From Onchidella celtica (taxonomy: Eukaryota > Mollusca > Gastropoda > Systellommatophora > Onchidiidae), in assembly GCA_963931925.1 (NCBI GenBank), contig OZ007572.1:22430730-22494729 (forward strand): a stretch of DNA of 64,000 bases, given 5' to 3'. Positions 26,312-38,959 of the stretch are shown piece after piece (position 1 is the stretch's first letter; each line of letters opens with the position of its first letter). The translations under genes were made by a program, and so were the position numbers. The notes below the pieces were generated by a model. That model was not told the origin of the DNA. It worked only from the letters and a program-made list of their open reading frames with translations, and ran no database searches.

Positions 26312-26460
26312 GCCGGATGGATGGATGGATGGATGGATGGATGGATGGGTGAACGAATGAACGGACGGACGGATTGATGGGATTAGGAATGGGTTCTTGG
26401 AGATGGATGGATAGAAAGAGAGAGATGATGGATGGATGGATGGATGGGTGGGTAGATGGC
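26312..26460. repeat. GGAT microsatellites in a duplicated context
   Basis: (GGAT)n at about 26313-26348 and 26428-26448. Each is followed by ACGGACG/ACGTACGGA, then a GGATTGATGGGATTA or GGATTGATAGAATTA segment and GGATGG, so the ~115-bp context has been duplicated along with the microsatellite. Confidence 0.85.
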
Positions 26461-27314
26461 TTGATGGACGTACGGACGTACGGATTGATAGAATTATGGA
26501 TGGGTTGTTGGAGCTGAATGGATAGAGGGAAATAGACAGTTAATGTGGTTGGTGATGGAATGAAAGAATGGCAAGATGAATGAAGAAAACTTGAATACAC
26601 TCTTTAGTCACACTGACAAACAGACTGGTGGACAAAAGATGAGGCGGATCAAATAGATTTTTCAAGCATCCTCCGTGCGAATGCATTACCGAGGACGACA
26701 GCTTGAATGTATACTATATATATCAAGAAGAGCTCCGATGGCTAGTTTTCAACAGGGTTATCGACCAAAATATACAGAATATGTTCATCTATCATGTATA
26801 GGTATTCAGTACAGTTGCTTCCTGACCTTCACTCTTCGTTGGTGCTAGGCTCTCCACCAGTGATACCCTTAACCAAAGCGTGAGCTCCGTGCCCGCTCAC
26901 CCTCATTTTTGTGTTAAGCCATGCACAGTAGCGGCTCATCCATCTTCATTTAGCGTTTTCCCAAAACACACCACGACACATTTTCAGTTAGTGAGGAGAG
27001 CCTGGACCTGAAATATATTATATCATTACGGTTTTTGCCTGCCCATGTGATTGGCTGTGTATACTTTTCCCTGGGTTATTTCGTTTCTCCGCAAGAATTG
27101 GTTCTGTGAATTTGAATTTACCTGGATTGTTTGGGTGGTTTGTAGCGGTTTTTGTTGCACTGAAAGTGATTAAATCGGACATGTTTACAGTTGGAGAGTG
27201 TGTTTACGGAAGTCTTCAATGAGATCTATTGTTCTTGGGTGTGATTAGTGACGGCGTTCTTGTTAGTGTACTGGCGTATAGATCAGGAACATTATGCGCA
27301 TTCTCTTTATTTGT

Positions 27315-27345
<31 letters not shown>

Positions 27346-27535
27346 TATCTGAGTGTCTGTCTGTCTGTCTGTCTGTCAGTCTCTCTCTCCTCCTCCTCCT
27401 CTACTGTCTGTCTGTCTGTCTCCTCCTCCTCCTCCTCTCTCTGTCCGCCTGCCTGCCTTGAGTCTGTCTCTGTCTGTCTGTCTGTCTTTCTCTCTCTGTC
27501 TTTCTCCCTCTCTCTCTCTGTCTTTCTCTCATTTA
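27315..27535. repeat. CT/TCTG/CCT compound microsatellite
   Basis: (CT)n, (TCTG)n and two (TCC)n patches alternate. The frames on both strands encode Ser/Leu/Cys or Glu/Arg/Asp repeats and are discarded as genes. Confidence 0.96.
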
Positions 27536-27631
27536 AAGGTGCAAAGTGCCATTGTGTTGTCGTGAACATGACTTGTATACCCGTTGCAAATATTTAATTT
27601 GAAGAATTATTATTATTTTTTTTTTTGCTTG

Positions 27632-27652
27632 TGTGTGTGTGTGTGTGTGTGA
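27632..27652. repeat. (GT)n microsatellite
   Basis: About ten GT units after a T-rich run; a second shorter GT run lies at about 27799-27820. Confidence 0.9.
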
Positions 27653-28494
27653 TACTTCAGGTTTCAGCATTTAACTTCCTCAGGAAGAAAATTACCATGT
27701 CATCAGGAAGCCATCCCTTCACTGGACTAATTATGTTCCTGGTAATTTGCGTCCTCTTGTCCATTATTTTCAAGATCAGTGAAGACGGAAGGCGTTTTGT
27801 GTGTGTGTGTGTGAGTGTGTTTTGAGCAATTTTAAGATCAGGTATGTCATTTTGATCGGGATTTCGTGGTTGTCGTGGTTGTTTGAAAAAAAAGAATGAT
27901 CTTGTCGCGATTTTCTGAAGTCAACATGACCAACAATAATGACCTGTTTACCTGAAAACAGGCTAAATTTGCTTCATATAGTCCGGAAACGAATTGGCTT
28001 TCCCCAATTCCAGGTTAAAAAGTTACAATAAGATCACACTTCGTCACTGTTCCCTACGTCTACTAAACTCAAGAATTCGAAAAATCAGTTATTATAATAG
28101 ACTATAATAATATAATTATGTTCAACTACTTTCGAAGCGAAATCGAATGATCTCATTCTAGACTCCTAAGCCGAAAAATAATCGAATAGAAACTTTCAAA
28201 AAATTAATCATCATCACTAGACCAGAGTAGAGCTAAAATAAACGTTTTTTTTGGTTGTTGTTTTTTTTTATGTGTGTTTGCCCTGAAAAGTAGTCAAAAC
28301 CAGTTACTCCAGTTTTAGGGAACGGTGACGACTTAATCCTTCTGTTGTAGTCTTTGAAGGAGACTTTTTACGCGAGAAATTGGTGGTACTGATGATGGTC
28401 CGATTAGAAAAGTGGAGAGGGGAAGGGAACAGAAGACACTGCCTGTGTATTGTACTGGTTTAGAGTGGCCCACAGCTGGACCTTCCAGTGTGGT

Positions 28495-28790
28495 CATCTA
28501 ACTTCAGTTACGGTCCACTCATGATGTTTTAACTTCCTGGAGAGGTCAGTTTTTCGGCCTTTCTGTTAGAGAGGAATTTTATCTGCATCTTGGAAATTCA
28601 GTTTTGTGAAGATGTTTCAACCTCTTATGGCCCGACTTACCCGTTTTTGTCTTAAGTGGGACCTTTATATTTATTCATCTAAATCCAGTTTCGTTTCCCT
28701 ATTTGTTTTAACCTCCTGGAAGGATCATCTTGTCTGTTTCTTCTGTTAAACGGGAATTTTATCAATATGATACACCGAATTGGGTTCTTT
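28495..28790 (+). repeat. Degenerate tandem duplication, ~182-bp unit
   Basis: CATCTAAMTYCAGTTWCG, GTTTTAACYTCCTGGA, TTTCTGTTARA and GGAATTTTATC occur in order from 28495 and again from 28677. Divergence is substantial. Confidence 0.75.
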
Positions 28791-29004
28791 TGCACATTTC
28801 TATTCTGTGGTAGTAGGAATTTGGCATGTGTTTTGATTTAATTCGACAGCTGTAGACTGTACTGAGAGAGGCTAAGATCTTCAACTTGATTTAAAAACTT
28901 CTGTGCACATTTACAAAACTCTTTTCAGATCCATACAAAAACAACTTTTGAAACTTTTACCAGTGTAATAAAATTTATACGGAACTAGTCTAGTTAATTC
29001 CATT

Positions 29005-29128
29005 CGTGAAATTTAAATTGATGAAGCTCTGAATGCAAAACATAAATAAGGTGCCCAAATAGACCGTGAACGGCGCAAAGTGGCCGTTATCTTGCCCACG
29101 CGCCGTAAAACCCAAACTCAAACTCACG
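29005..29128 (+). repeat. SINE-tail-like repeat, family B
   Basis: AATTTAAATTGATGAAGCTC through the core CAAAGTGGCCGTTATC to a CAAACTCAAACTC end aligns over its whole length with 46748-46882 and partly with 2078-2144 (minus). The CAAACT-type 3' end is typical of a SINE or LINE tail. No tRNA-like head is seen upstream, so the copy is probably 5'-truncated. Confidence 0.75.
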
Positions 29129-29775
29129 ATAAACTCACGATGGTAGTTCAGTAGTATAACATTTTTTGAAGCAATACTCACCAGAATAAATGACCCTGGT
29201 GATTAAAGGTCATGCCCCCCATCTCCAGACCCCATACAGAGATAAATCACGTTCTGACTGTGTCAGCCTCTATGTGTGGCCTGTCTAGAAGGGGGGATGG
29301 CTGTTGCCAGTAGCAGGTTTTTGTGGCATGCGTGAGAGCATGGGGGCTCAGGAAATCTCCGTGTTGTGAGTAACAGCTGACTGAGCAAATACACAAGTAG
29401 AGGTAACAGAATCCTGCTGACAGGCCCCTGACATGCCAGATGTAATTAATATGCCGTAAACAGACTGGCCCGGAGTGCCCGGTTTTGTAAACAAAGAATT
29501 GCTGTGGTCCCCCTACCTCTTTTGTTTTCGTTGGCATGTCGGTAATGTAACTGTGTAGGAAAGTGGAAGGATTGCGTATTAGACCTGAAGCAAGGCAGGA
29601 ATGCAACAGTACAGTCCTCATGTAGGAAAGTTAAAACCTATTAAACCGTAAACATATATTATTATGTGTCCCGGCTTTCTACTCCCTTTAACACTAGAAT
29701 AATTGATGGACGATTTTGATGACTAGTATAATCTAAAAGAAATGTGTGCTTTCTTGTTGACATCGTTGGAGACTC

Positions 29776-29776
<1 letters not shown>

Positions 29777-29837
<61 letters not shown>

Positions 29838-29840
29838 AGG
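29777..29840. repeat. (GA)n followed by a poly-G run
   Basis: About 25 GA units, then a 10-base G run. Mirror-repeat purine sequence of this kind can form triplex or quadruplex structures. Confidence 0.95.
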
Positions 29841-30596
29841 AAGATGAGCGAGAGAGAGGGACTTTGCCAATTTTGCTCACGAAGTTTTAACTTTGCCTAT
29901 TTTGGTTCTTGCATGAAAACAAGTAATGGTCTTTCTGTTAACTTTGTAGAAAGGGACATATTTGTCCTGTTTCTAGATGAATGTTTTCCTGAGCTCTACT
30001 GTCAAGTTAACTTATACCAGTAGCTGTTTCCTGAAACCGCGCTCGCTAATTTTAGCTCATGAGTTGCACATGGGAAAACCGTAACCTGAAGACGTTTTCC
30101 TTTCAAGAGGGTTTGTTTTTTTTATCCCCACCAGAACAAAGACAGGCATTCAAAAAAAAAATAAAAAAATCTTGAGATTCTTCTCGTCCTCCAAGTATTC
30201 CTTGCTTCTGTGTTTATTTTTCTGGAAAATATATCTTACATAGATAAACAGAACGTCATCAGTTGTTGAAATGGACAGTTTATAAGGCCTGGTACCTTCC
30301 GATAAGTGACAGTGAGATGTCTGTTCCCCAGCGCAGGGCTCTCCATTTCCCTCCCATCTCATATAACAATTTGCCCATTGTCAAATGTGGGATTCCAGTT
30401 CATTTATCGCTCCAGTAACCTCGTTGATGACTCGTGCGTACGTGATTATCCTGCTCCTGCTCCATTTCCCCCTCGGAACGTATTCCCCAGCGTTATTTGC
30501 GCTATTTATGAACTATTGTCGTGACCTTTTTGGTTTTCCGAACTACTTCCTTACCGAAAATTTTTTCAGCGACCAGTGTTGATCGAGAACTGTTGT

Positions 30597-30635
30597 ATAT
30601 CACGCAAGAACACTATATATCACGCAAGAACACTA
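30597..30635 (+). repeat. Short tandem duplication
   Basis: ATATCACGCAAGAACACTA occurs twice back to back with only a TA dinucleotide difference at the junction. Confidence 0.85.
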
Positions 30636-30974
30636 GACTCCAGGGGGCAGAATATTAACATTTGCCTTATATACAGATCCCTCTCTGTATAATTTTGTGC
30701 TAATTCCTGAATACAAAATTACCATGTGCAATTCCCTCGTTGTACTCAAATCCCTGGAAAATCGTACATTATTTGGCGAGTGTCGCATTTTATTTTTCAC
30801 ATCAGGAGGGTTAAAACCATTCAGTTTAGCGCACAACTTTCAAAAGGGGTCTTAGACTAGAAGTCTATGGGTTTATTTGCACTGTTTAGTCTTTGATACA
30901 TTTTGGTACATAAAACCATTTAGGTGTAAATCGTGGAAACCGCAAAAAACACAAACTATGAAGTTAAAGCAGGA

Positions 30975-31225
30975 TCTTAATTCTTGTTTATTCTATCCCC
31001 AGTTTCTAAAAAAAAAAAGTGTTTAGTATGTAGGAGAATTAGAACAAATGCACACTTTGACACTTGTTTAAAATGCGCTGTGGCACTCATTAAGCCGTTT
31101 CACTGTTCCGATGTATTCTCGCTCCATATCATAACAACTAAAGCCACAATCGTTTGACGTCGGATTTCTCAGCTGTGCTAAAAGTGGAGCCGGAACAAAC
31201 AAGAACTGGGGTCGCGCGATAGATT
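30975..31225 (+). repeat. Dispersed repeat family C, copy 2
   Basis: Matches family C copies at 19545 and 41395: TGTTTAAAATGCGCTGTGGC (as in copy 3), TTTAGTATGTAG (as in copy 1), GGATTTCTCAGCTGTG, and GGAACAAACAAGAACTG near the right end. It is the longest copy by span. Confidence 0.78.
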
Positions 31226-32419
31226 TTAACCTTTTTTGGGCGTTCTTATTTTATTTCTGTCCAGTGCCAAAAGTTGAATAGGGCGTAGTATAGGGCTGGT
31301 GTCCCGCGTTTGAGATTTACTGACAGATGTTCGCGTGACCTTTTCAGCTTGTTTTCCTCCTATCCCTTCGGAGCTCGTCGTCATTTTGTAGATGTGTGCC
31401 CCTGGATTGCTGGCCAGAGAAGGATCACACCACCATGTACAAGGGAACGATTCTGAGCAAGGATGTCTTGCCTTGGAGAATAATTTGCAATTTATTTATA
31501 CAGAGCGTATTTCAGAAATCTTGTCATTTAAGTTCAGCATGCTGAAATTTCAGCGGTATCTTCGAATATTCTCTCGAATCCACTTATTTGGAATTCTGTA
31601 GATCCAGACATCCTTCTCTTCTGATGCTTAGGAAAGTTTTAGCGTCATGGTTAGACCATGGTTACTCCGAAACCAGGGGCCTTTGTTGTCCTGCCCTGTT
31701 GTCCTGCCCTAGTTGTGGAGAAGGCCTGTGTTGTGGACGACAATGAAAGAATCAAGTAAATTGTTGTAGGTATATTGTCTTTAATAGCAGACTCGTTGGA
31801 ATGAAGTGTTACCTATCTCTTTTAATAAACAAACAGTAAGAAACAAGTTGACTTTCTGGTTAGATCTATACGTAAATCTGAAGACCATGAGAAATCTGTT
31901 TCAACATTAATTTTGTTTCAGCTGATGCTGATTGTTCCATTTAGATATATTAAGTAGCTGGTGACTCAGCCTGAAATATCCCAGCGGATGTTTGGGAGGT
32001 CATAGAGGCACTAGAGTTGTAATGGCAGCAGCTGAAAATTTCTGGAAATATTGTGATATCTGAATTCTGTGGCGGCGCTTGAAAGATTAATAGTTTTCTT
32101 CCACCCAAGGCGGTGGGGCCGTGATGTCGGTATCTGTCAAGTGATCAAGTTGTGTCATTTTAAGCGATATGCGTATCTGTGGTGATACTGCGGAATCGTA
32201 ATTCCATTTCACCAGCAGGAATAGTGTGCAAAGTAAAGGTGTTCGTACAGATAAATATATTTGCATATGTTTCCGAATGTTTAATCGGTATCAGCGGCTT
32301 TTGGCAAAGTAATCTTTAAATTAAAAAAAAAGTTATATATACTGCTATCTGTTGTTGTTGGATTTCTTTTATTCTCGGCGTTTTGCTTTCATCAGAAATT
32401 GTTTGAAAGGGGGAGGAGA
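31226..32419. other. No gene seen
   Basis: Unique sequence with a small 13-bp direct repeat (TGTTGTCCTGCCC twice near 31687-31712). Nothing else is supported. Confidence 0.5.
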
Positions 32420-32422
32420 GAA

Positions 32423-32454
<32 letters not shown>

Positions 32455-32488
32455 TGTGTGTGTGTGTGTGTGAGTGAGTGAGTGAGTT
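32420..32488. repeat. (GA)n-(GT)n-(GAGT)n microsatellite
   Basis: GA tract from about 32422, GT tract 32454-32472, then GAGT units to 32487. Confidence 0.95.
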
Positions 32489-32860
32489 AGAGTTGTGCTC
32501 AAGTTATAGCTGGGCACTGTACAGAGTGGCGCGAGTTACCATGTTTTAGCAATGACTGAACACAGAACGACTATCATTTATTCTGACCACTACCTCACGC
32601 TGAGAGCCAGTGCTGGTATACACGTCTGGCAGTTAAGATGAAACGTATCGGCTCCCGACTGGCATATTATCTGGTGGCTGAAATACTCTATCTGTTGGCG
32701 AGGTCATTAAGTTGCCTGTGAATGAGTGCTTATTTATGAGCAGGTTCATCCAGAGATACGCGGGAGTAAGGACAAAGTGGAATATCAGACAGCTAACTTA
32801 CACACAGACGAACAGATCTAAAGCCATCATATTATAGTTAGAGTTTAAGGAAGAAGAAAA

Positions 32861-33189
32861 GGGGGGGGGGGGGAAGCCGACAAACATAGTGTAGGTCATG
32901 TATGCCGTTTGAAAGTATTTAAACCTACTATAAAGTCATACGAATAAATCAATGGACAAACAGAAGGGGGGGGGGGGGAAGCCGACAAACATAGTGTAGG
33001 TCATGTATGCCGTTTGAAAGTATTTAAACCTACTATAAAGTCATACGAATAAATCAATGGACAAACAGAAGGAGGGGGGGGGGGGAAGCCGACAAACATA
33101 GTGTAGGTCATGTATGCCGTTTGAAAGTATTTAAACCTACTATAAAGTCATACGAATAAATCAATGGACAAACAGAAGGGGGGGGGGGG
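32861..33189 (+). repeat. Three near-identical ~105-bp tandem units with poly-G heads
   Basis: Units begin at 32861, 32966 and 33071. Each starts with an 11-14 base G run followed by AAGCCGACAAACATAGTGT and ends in AATGGACAAACAGAA. The visible differences are only in the G runs. A fourth G run follows at 33178. Such high identity suggests a very recent expansion, or a collapsed or expanded assembly. Confidence 0.97.
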
Positions 33190-33405
33190 ATAATTTATAG
33201 GGCCAACAACCTTAGGCTGAGTCCCTCGAGATAGAAAGATCTTCAGCTAATGGAATTTGCAGACAGCACAATCATAGACGGAGATGATATAAATCAATTT
33301 ATGACGTGTTTTCCAAGGTCTGATTCATCGTACAAACCCCGCCAGTACCGCGGACAAACGAACATCCAGTTTCGCGGACTCAGTCGTTCAAAATCTACCT
33401 GACCG

Positions 33406-33442
33406 AGAGATATCTTCACTGACGTTAGTGTAAGATATCTCT
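33406..33442. repeat. Imperfect palindrome with AGATATCT arms
   Basis: AGAGATATCTT and AAGATATCTCT pair around an inner CACT/AGTG stem and a GACGTT loop, with one unpaired base. This is a candidate protein-binding dyad or hairpin of unknown function. Confidence 0.7.
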
Positions 33443-34935
33443 GGTCTGACCATGTTTACCAGAATTAGCATTCAAGGGTCGATAATGCTGTTTCTTCTTG
33501 CGGCCAGTTTTCTTTTTTTTACAGTTATTTCCCTTGTCTGTTTCTGCAGTCCTCTTGTGGCACTCTCATGAGCGTACGCTTTTATTTTAGTTACACGTTT
33601 CATTTGTTGTGTCTTCGTTGCTATTCTAATGGAAACGTAGATTTTGCTTGATAGCCCAGCAGGAATGGATCTCTGGCCAGTGTTGGATCTGGTTCACTGA
33701 TTAGTAAGGTCTTGTTGCTGCTACTTTGTAGTGTGAGCGAGAGTGCTCACGTTCTCAGGCCAAACCTATCTACCGGGTTGCTTTTCCTGGAATTTAATGT
33801 CTCTGATGCAGTTTGTCTTGAAAAGCTACTCTGTAGTTTATGTTTATAACCAAAAGTAACATGATACTCATCTAAGAAAGAGAAATAGTTTCAGATAATT
33901 TGTGTTGTTGGTGTCGACATGTCCTGGAAGGTTCCTAGGGTCTGCTAATCTCTTGGATACTTACTGTTGTCCTTACTGTGCATTTCTGCGTGAATCTGCC
34001 AGCAGGGTATAATGTACAATTGGATGGGGATCGTTGGTAGTCTATACTACCATGCTTCGGGAGAAAAGAGGCCGTTTACGTGAATCGAGGTCAGATTCAT
34101 ATTTTCAACATAATTTTATGGAATGAAATGTTCTTATTCCAGCTGGGTTGTAATTTTATGCGAGTAATAGTTTCTTTTGGTCACCACATAATGGAAAGTG
34201 AACAAAGCATAAAATTATGCATGGCGTGATTTTTTTGAATTTTTTTTTGGTGGGTCTGATATAAAATTTTTTTTTGACCATATAAGGTCTTTTTTCTGCG
34301 GCCTAGCAGCATACAAAATGTGTGTCATCGTTTCCAATAACCAAGTTTTGTTTGCCAGAGATCAGAGAGATATTTGTTACAGTTTTTGACTACATCAGCG
34401 TTCTGGCAAGTGGTATACATTTTGATTGATCCGGTCGCGATAACAGTATGTTGCGGGGTCGGATTGCTGTGAAGTGTAAATAACAGTGGATGGAAGTGTC
34501 GATAGGTAGTGTGGTAGTTATTTTAAAATAATGCGTAGTTTATTGTCGCGAATGGTGCTATCTATATTTCTTCACCCTGAATTGTGATTCGTTTTATTGA
34601 TCTTACAAAATAGCCCAGGAGACCAAGCTGCTTAAAAATGACGGTTGTTGTAAAAGGTGGCTCTTTTTTGGCTTACAAGGCGACGTAACATTTATACTTT
34701 GCTCGGACGTCAATATAAAACTACAGATGGTTATTTCAAATAGCATGTGCACTCCAGTCTGATTTTGTATCCACAAAGAACAGTCCTGTGAGCGATGGGT
34801 TATGTGACTGCTTATTGGACACGTGATTACCAAATAATTTAAAAGTGTTAAACCGAACGCTTGAAACAGGAAAGTCATGTGTCTGTGGAGTGTAATCGAA
34901 TTCTTAATAGACAAACAAAGGTAACAATTTTGAGC
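33443..34935. other. No gene seen
   Basis: Unique AT-rich sequence. A minus-strand frame (34603-35154, 183 codons) overlaps the next entry; it resembles no family I know. Confidence 0.5.
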
Positions 34936-35172
34936 AGGCCAAACATGCCAGTTTGACGTAACGTGTTCTAATTGGATTGCCCGATTATGCAGCATCACTT
35001 TCCAATCTCTGGCCATATTTGGTATTGATACGGCGCCCAGGAATTGGTACAGGGACCGGCGGCACCTGGGAGGGGCAGAAGGCTCCGCTACTATGCGTGC
35101 CAGAAACCGGTACTCCCTGTTTGCTTGCACGCGACCCCAGGAAACTTGGTACACCGAGACACCTCATATCAT
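34936..35172 (+). other. Candidate exon with good splice donor
   Basis: A locally GC-rich segment (about 35030-35155) ends at TTGGTAAGT, a near-consensus animal 5' splice site. A possible acceptor (TTATGCAG) lies at about 34985-34992, though its pyrimidine tract is poor. Two plus-strand frames stay open across the segment; one gives a mixed, charged sequence rich in Arg, Thr and aromatic residues with no recognised domain. The minus strand is open as well, so openness may simply reflect GC content. A first exon or 5' UTR is equally possible. Confidence is low. Confidence 0.18.
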
Positions 35173-35261
35173 TGGTAAGTCATTTATTGGCACATGTCTC
35201 TGTAATTAATTTTCTTCTTACTGTTTGTCATTCTCAGTAATAATTGCATTTTTCTAGCAAT

Positions 35262-35511
35262 GATTAAAACGGTGTTTCTCAAGGTGGGGCCTGGTAATAT
35301 TTTGGTGGGTTCTTGGACTTCAGAGTGGGCGGGGCGTAGGGATTTTGCATAGAAATGTGAAATTCATAGTGTATTTTAACTTTACTCTATAGATAAACTT
35401 TTCGTACATACTGTGTACTAATTTTGTCCAATCATGGTGGGGCACACGTATAATTGTTGGAAAATTGGAGTGGGGCGTGGGACAAAAAGGTTGAGAAACA
35501 CTGGCTTAAAA
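35262..35511 (+). mobile_element. hAT-type MITE with 8-bp TSD
   Basis: A 234-bp element (35270-35503) begins CGGTGTTTCTCAA and ends TTGAGAAACACTG, giving 13-bp inverted ends with one mismatch. Flanking 8-mers GATTAAAA (35262-35269) and GCTTAAAA (35504-35511) differ at one position. CAGTG-type ends and 8-bp target duplications are characteristic of hAT elements. It has no transposase. A shorter relative lies at 45018-45142. Confidence 0.85.
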
Positions 35512-38500
35512 GATTTGTAACCTCAAGTATCAGCTGATTAGAACAGTTTCTCTCCTGAAGCTGATGTAGAGCATATATGTGAGTGTCAGAGTGTTCTGTG
35601 TACCATTTAGTGTTTACAGTAAACAGTTTATGTAGTGTTGACAGAATTCCTTATTGGTTTGTGTCAAGTAAATGCGACAAATGAGCGTCATTCGTATTCC
35701 GCGCACATGCAGTCCATTCCGTTGAACTCAGATATATTATGGATTCAAATATCCAGACGCTTTATTTCGTCCTTAAACATTCTGACACTGTCTCTGTGGA
35801 CATCAGCCGTCTTATAATGCTTATAATTCCCTTTAAAGTTAGCGACATTGGCCAGCCTGTGGCTGAAAACCCCGATGACAGATGAGTAGTATTTTCTCAC
35901 TGCTTTAAAAATTGGCACTGAATCAGTCACACGTGGCGCCTCGCCCACACCATTAAATTTGTTACAATGGGTTTTGCCAGCCAGTTTGACAAGAGGACGA
36001 CAGCTAACCATTTCGAGCACTGGTAATTCTAATAGTGTAGACCATTTAAAATCTTCCAACACAGAGTCTTCATTATGAATCTGTTTGGTGTCCTGTCCAG
36101 GACGTGATTCGTGCACTGTTCGGACTTCAGTGAAAACAAACCTGTGTGCTGAAAAGGCTTCTCAATGCATTTGTGTTTTCTTATTTAGATTTCATGACGT
36201 GATAAATGCTCTGGTTTTGCACCAGTGAAAACGTTGGGTTTGGGTTTTGCTGCTGATGTGTATTATTTCTGCTCTTTCGTGTTTATTTTCATGCACAGTT
36301 TAATACGGTAGTATTGCAGTTGCAGATATTATTATGTTTCCCCGTTTTAACCATGTTTTATAGTATTTCTCTACATCTCACCCGGCCATCTCCTCTCCCT
36401 GTGCCCGTCTGTCGTTCAGCAAAGACCCCCATCATCCCATTTCTGATTTTGTAGCTCCCCGGGCGGAGGTGTAAGCACACACAGCCTGGACGATAATTAA
36501 ATGAGAAATCCCTGAATGTTCCCCAAGAGTTCGAATCTTCACCTCACGGGCCGGCTTGGGGGAGAAAATGGGAAGTAATCTGTGCGAGATCATCAAAAAG
36601 CCCTTGTCTCCCCTTGTCTCATTAACACCCAGGCACCGGGCAACCAGGCAGAAGTTTTGCTACAGCAGCTGCTAAAATCATGCCAATAAATAACCAACAG
36701 GCAATAGGTGGCTAATTTGGCAGAAATTTTGCCAGGGAACTTTAAGATCCCTAATCCTTGGGTGAAAATGAGGAATAATTGGAATTTGGTAGGAGTCGGC
36801 TCGAAACTGTGAACATACATACACCGCTGTATAGATCTACACGCTCTTCTTTGCACCAGTAGCTTTCACTCGTGTTCATATCATAGTTCCTTCAATCGTA
36901 CCACTCTCAAGAAAAGAACATTTTCATTGCACTAGTTTTACAAGCCAGCGTAACTTTCTGATTACGGACTGTTGAGTGGCAGATTTATTACTGTGTTACG
37001 GTGCGTATCCCGAAATTTACCCTGAGCTCCAAACTTGTGAAATAACATAAAAAGAATGTAACAATCTTGCGGCGTGTTCTTCCTGTAGTAATTGCCGTTA
37101 TCCTCGTTGCTGTCGTTGGAGTAGTGGCCTCAGCAACAGATACTGTCTGCATCATTTAAACTGTCACTGTTATCTACGACAGCCGCAACAGCCCTATTTT
37201 GGGCTCATTGGCTGAGACAAGAAAAGGAAGCGATAAATTCAAGTCAGTGAGTCTTCCACTTATTCTGTCGTTACAGTTTCCTTTGGACTTTCGACCGTTC
37301 TGCTGTATCTATTCTGCTCTTGTCGGGCCTTTCTCCTCCTATATCCGCACTTATTTATACATGGATTAAGATGGCTATCTCATCTGTGTATGGATTCAGA
37401 TAACCATCTCTACTAACTCGGGGATTCCGCAAGATTGGTGGGTAAATAATCCAGCCCGTATTTATGTTTTAGGCCAACAGTTAGCAGTCATGGTTTTACA
37501 TAGTACTCAGACGTAGTAATGGCCCTCCCGGTCTGTGTAGACAGGTCTGAAATTATGCTCCGATTTACTGAGCCTAACGGAAAACATTGTGGCCTGCATT
37601 CCATCAGCGGGCGACTTGAAATGCTTCCTTGTCGGTAAAGGAAGCCGTCGAAATGGAGAACTAGAATCTTCATCACGAGGAAGCTTTTTCTAAAAATCAT
37701 TAGATTTTGTTTTTTTTTCATTACTTTCTTTAAAATTCCCTGCGTTTCCTGTTCATTGTATAGGCTTTTAGGCTTTGAGGAAAAGTCAATGTACAAGGAA
37801 GTAAAATATTCTTCTTCAAAAGCCATGACTGGCCAATAGTTGTCACCGGCGCAAACATAAAATAATTAAATTAAAATAAAAAATTATGGCAGTTTCCGAA
37901 GAACTTTCGGTATTGGACACGAATGAACATCTGACAGCGAGACGACGAAGAACAAGTTCCGCTGTGGACACCTGAAACAAAAACAAAAAAAAAACAAAAG
38001 TACGCATTTGCAGGTTCACAGTAGACTTTACATTATGTCCAGGTACCGCTTCTCTGTTGCCTTTTAATCCATACCATATTGCTGTGAAAATGAAACAGAG
38101 AATTCCATTTGGCTACTAGACAGTAAAGAACTACATGTAGAAATGCAGGATCGAGCTAAGTCCGAACAGACAAGCTGATATCGTTTGAAGGGGAAGCTAC
38201 TGGGCGTGGATGTCAGAAAATTGGAGAGATAAGACAACCCACCCACGTTTTGTGTTTTTTCTCCTGTCGAGAAGCGGTTTTTCCCCCTTAATCAGTGTCT
38301 GTTTGGACTTTGGCTGAAACATCCCAGATTTTAGACCATGGCCTTCGCCCATCCACAGCCAAAAAAAAATTGTGCACAGATTATTAGACAGATCTACTGC
38401 TGTTGTTCTTTGAAATGCTTTCCACTGGGGATGGTACAGTGGATGTTCCAGATCGTATTGTAGTGAGAAACTTTATTTCAGTGACATTATGCTGCTTCTT

Positions 38501-38535
38501 TGACCTGGTTGGAGAGGGGAACTCTCGAAGATTCA
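35512..38535. other. No confident gene
   Basis: Unique sequence. Two complex minus-strand frames (35745-36116 and 37488-37826, 123 and 112 codons) have no recognised motif. A tRNA B-box-like GTTCGAATC at about 36530 has no cloverleaf around it. Confidence 0.45.
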
Positions 38536-38705
38536 CTACCTGGCAGTGAAGAACACAATTTGGCCAGTTATTTTACACGCCCTCGTTCCAAATTAATTTT
38601 ATCATGAAATAGAACGGATTTGGAACACGCACTACGTGACAATGAAGAGTACAGTTTGGCCAGATATTTTACACGTTTTCATTGCAAATTTATCATAAGA
38701 TAGAA
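38536..38705 (+). repeat. Tandem duplication, ~91-bp unit
   Basis: CACTACSTGRCARTGAAGA, TTTGGCCAG, ATTTTACACG and a CAAATT...TATCAT...ATAGAA segment occur at 38536-38625 and 38627-38705. A related fragment is at about 43634-43690. Confidence 0.75.
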
Positions 38706-38959
38706 TGAATTTAAATAGCGGATGAAAAAACACACTGTAGACGACAGCAAATTTCCTCTTTGGGCATGCTGGCGCTTGTGAGTCTGTGATAAATTTTCCA
38801 CGTGGATGGTAATAGCTGGACCATCATTATGCAGGATCTGTGCCACAGTGAGAGCTGGCAGTGTAATGAGTTTCACAATCTCATAATTGTTCCCCCTGCT
38901 CAGCAGTTGGAGGGCTGGTGTTGAAATGGTAAATGGTTGCTCAAGAATAGACACTGGAC

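Noticed and set aside
27655-27830. Possible exon encoding a hydrophobic membrane segment after a CAG acceptor
   Set aside because: The upstream GT/T tract could mimic a pyrimidine tract, but there is no donor and the frame runs into a GT microsatellite.
32861-33189. Satellite or LTR pair
   Set aside because: Units are too short and strictly tandem, with no internal region or primer-binding site.
34603-35154. 183-codon minus-strand frame
   Set aside because: No recognised motif; part of its openness comes from the GC-rich patch that is also open on the plus strand.
36500-36560. tRNA or SINE head with GTTCGAATC
   Set aside because: Only the B-box-like motif is present; no cloverleaf and no second copy.
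35745-37826. Minus-strand frames of 123 and 112 codons
   Set aside because: Complex composition but no family resemblance and no mutual splice signals that I could see.
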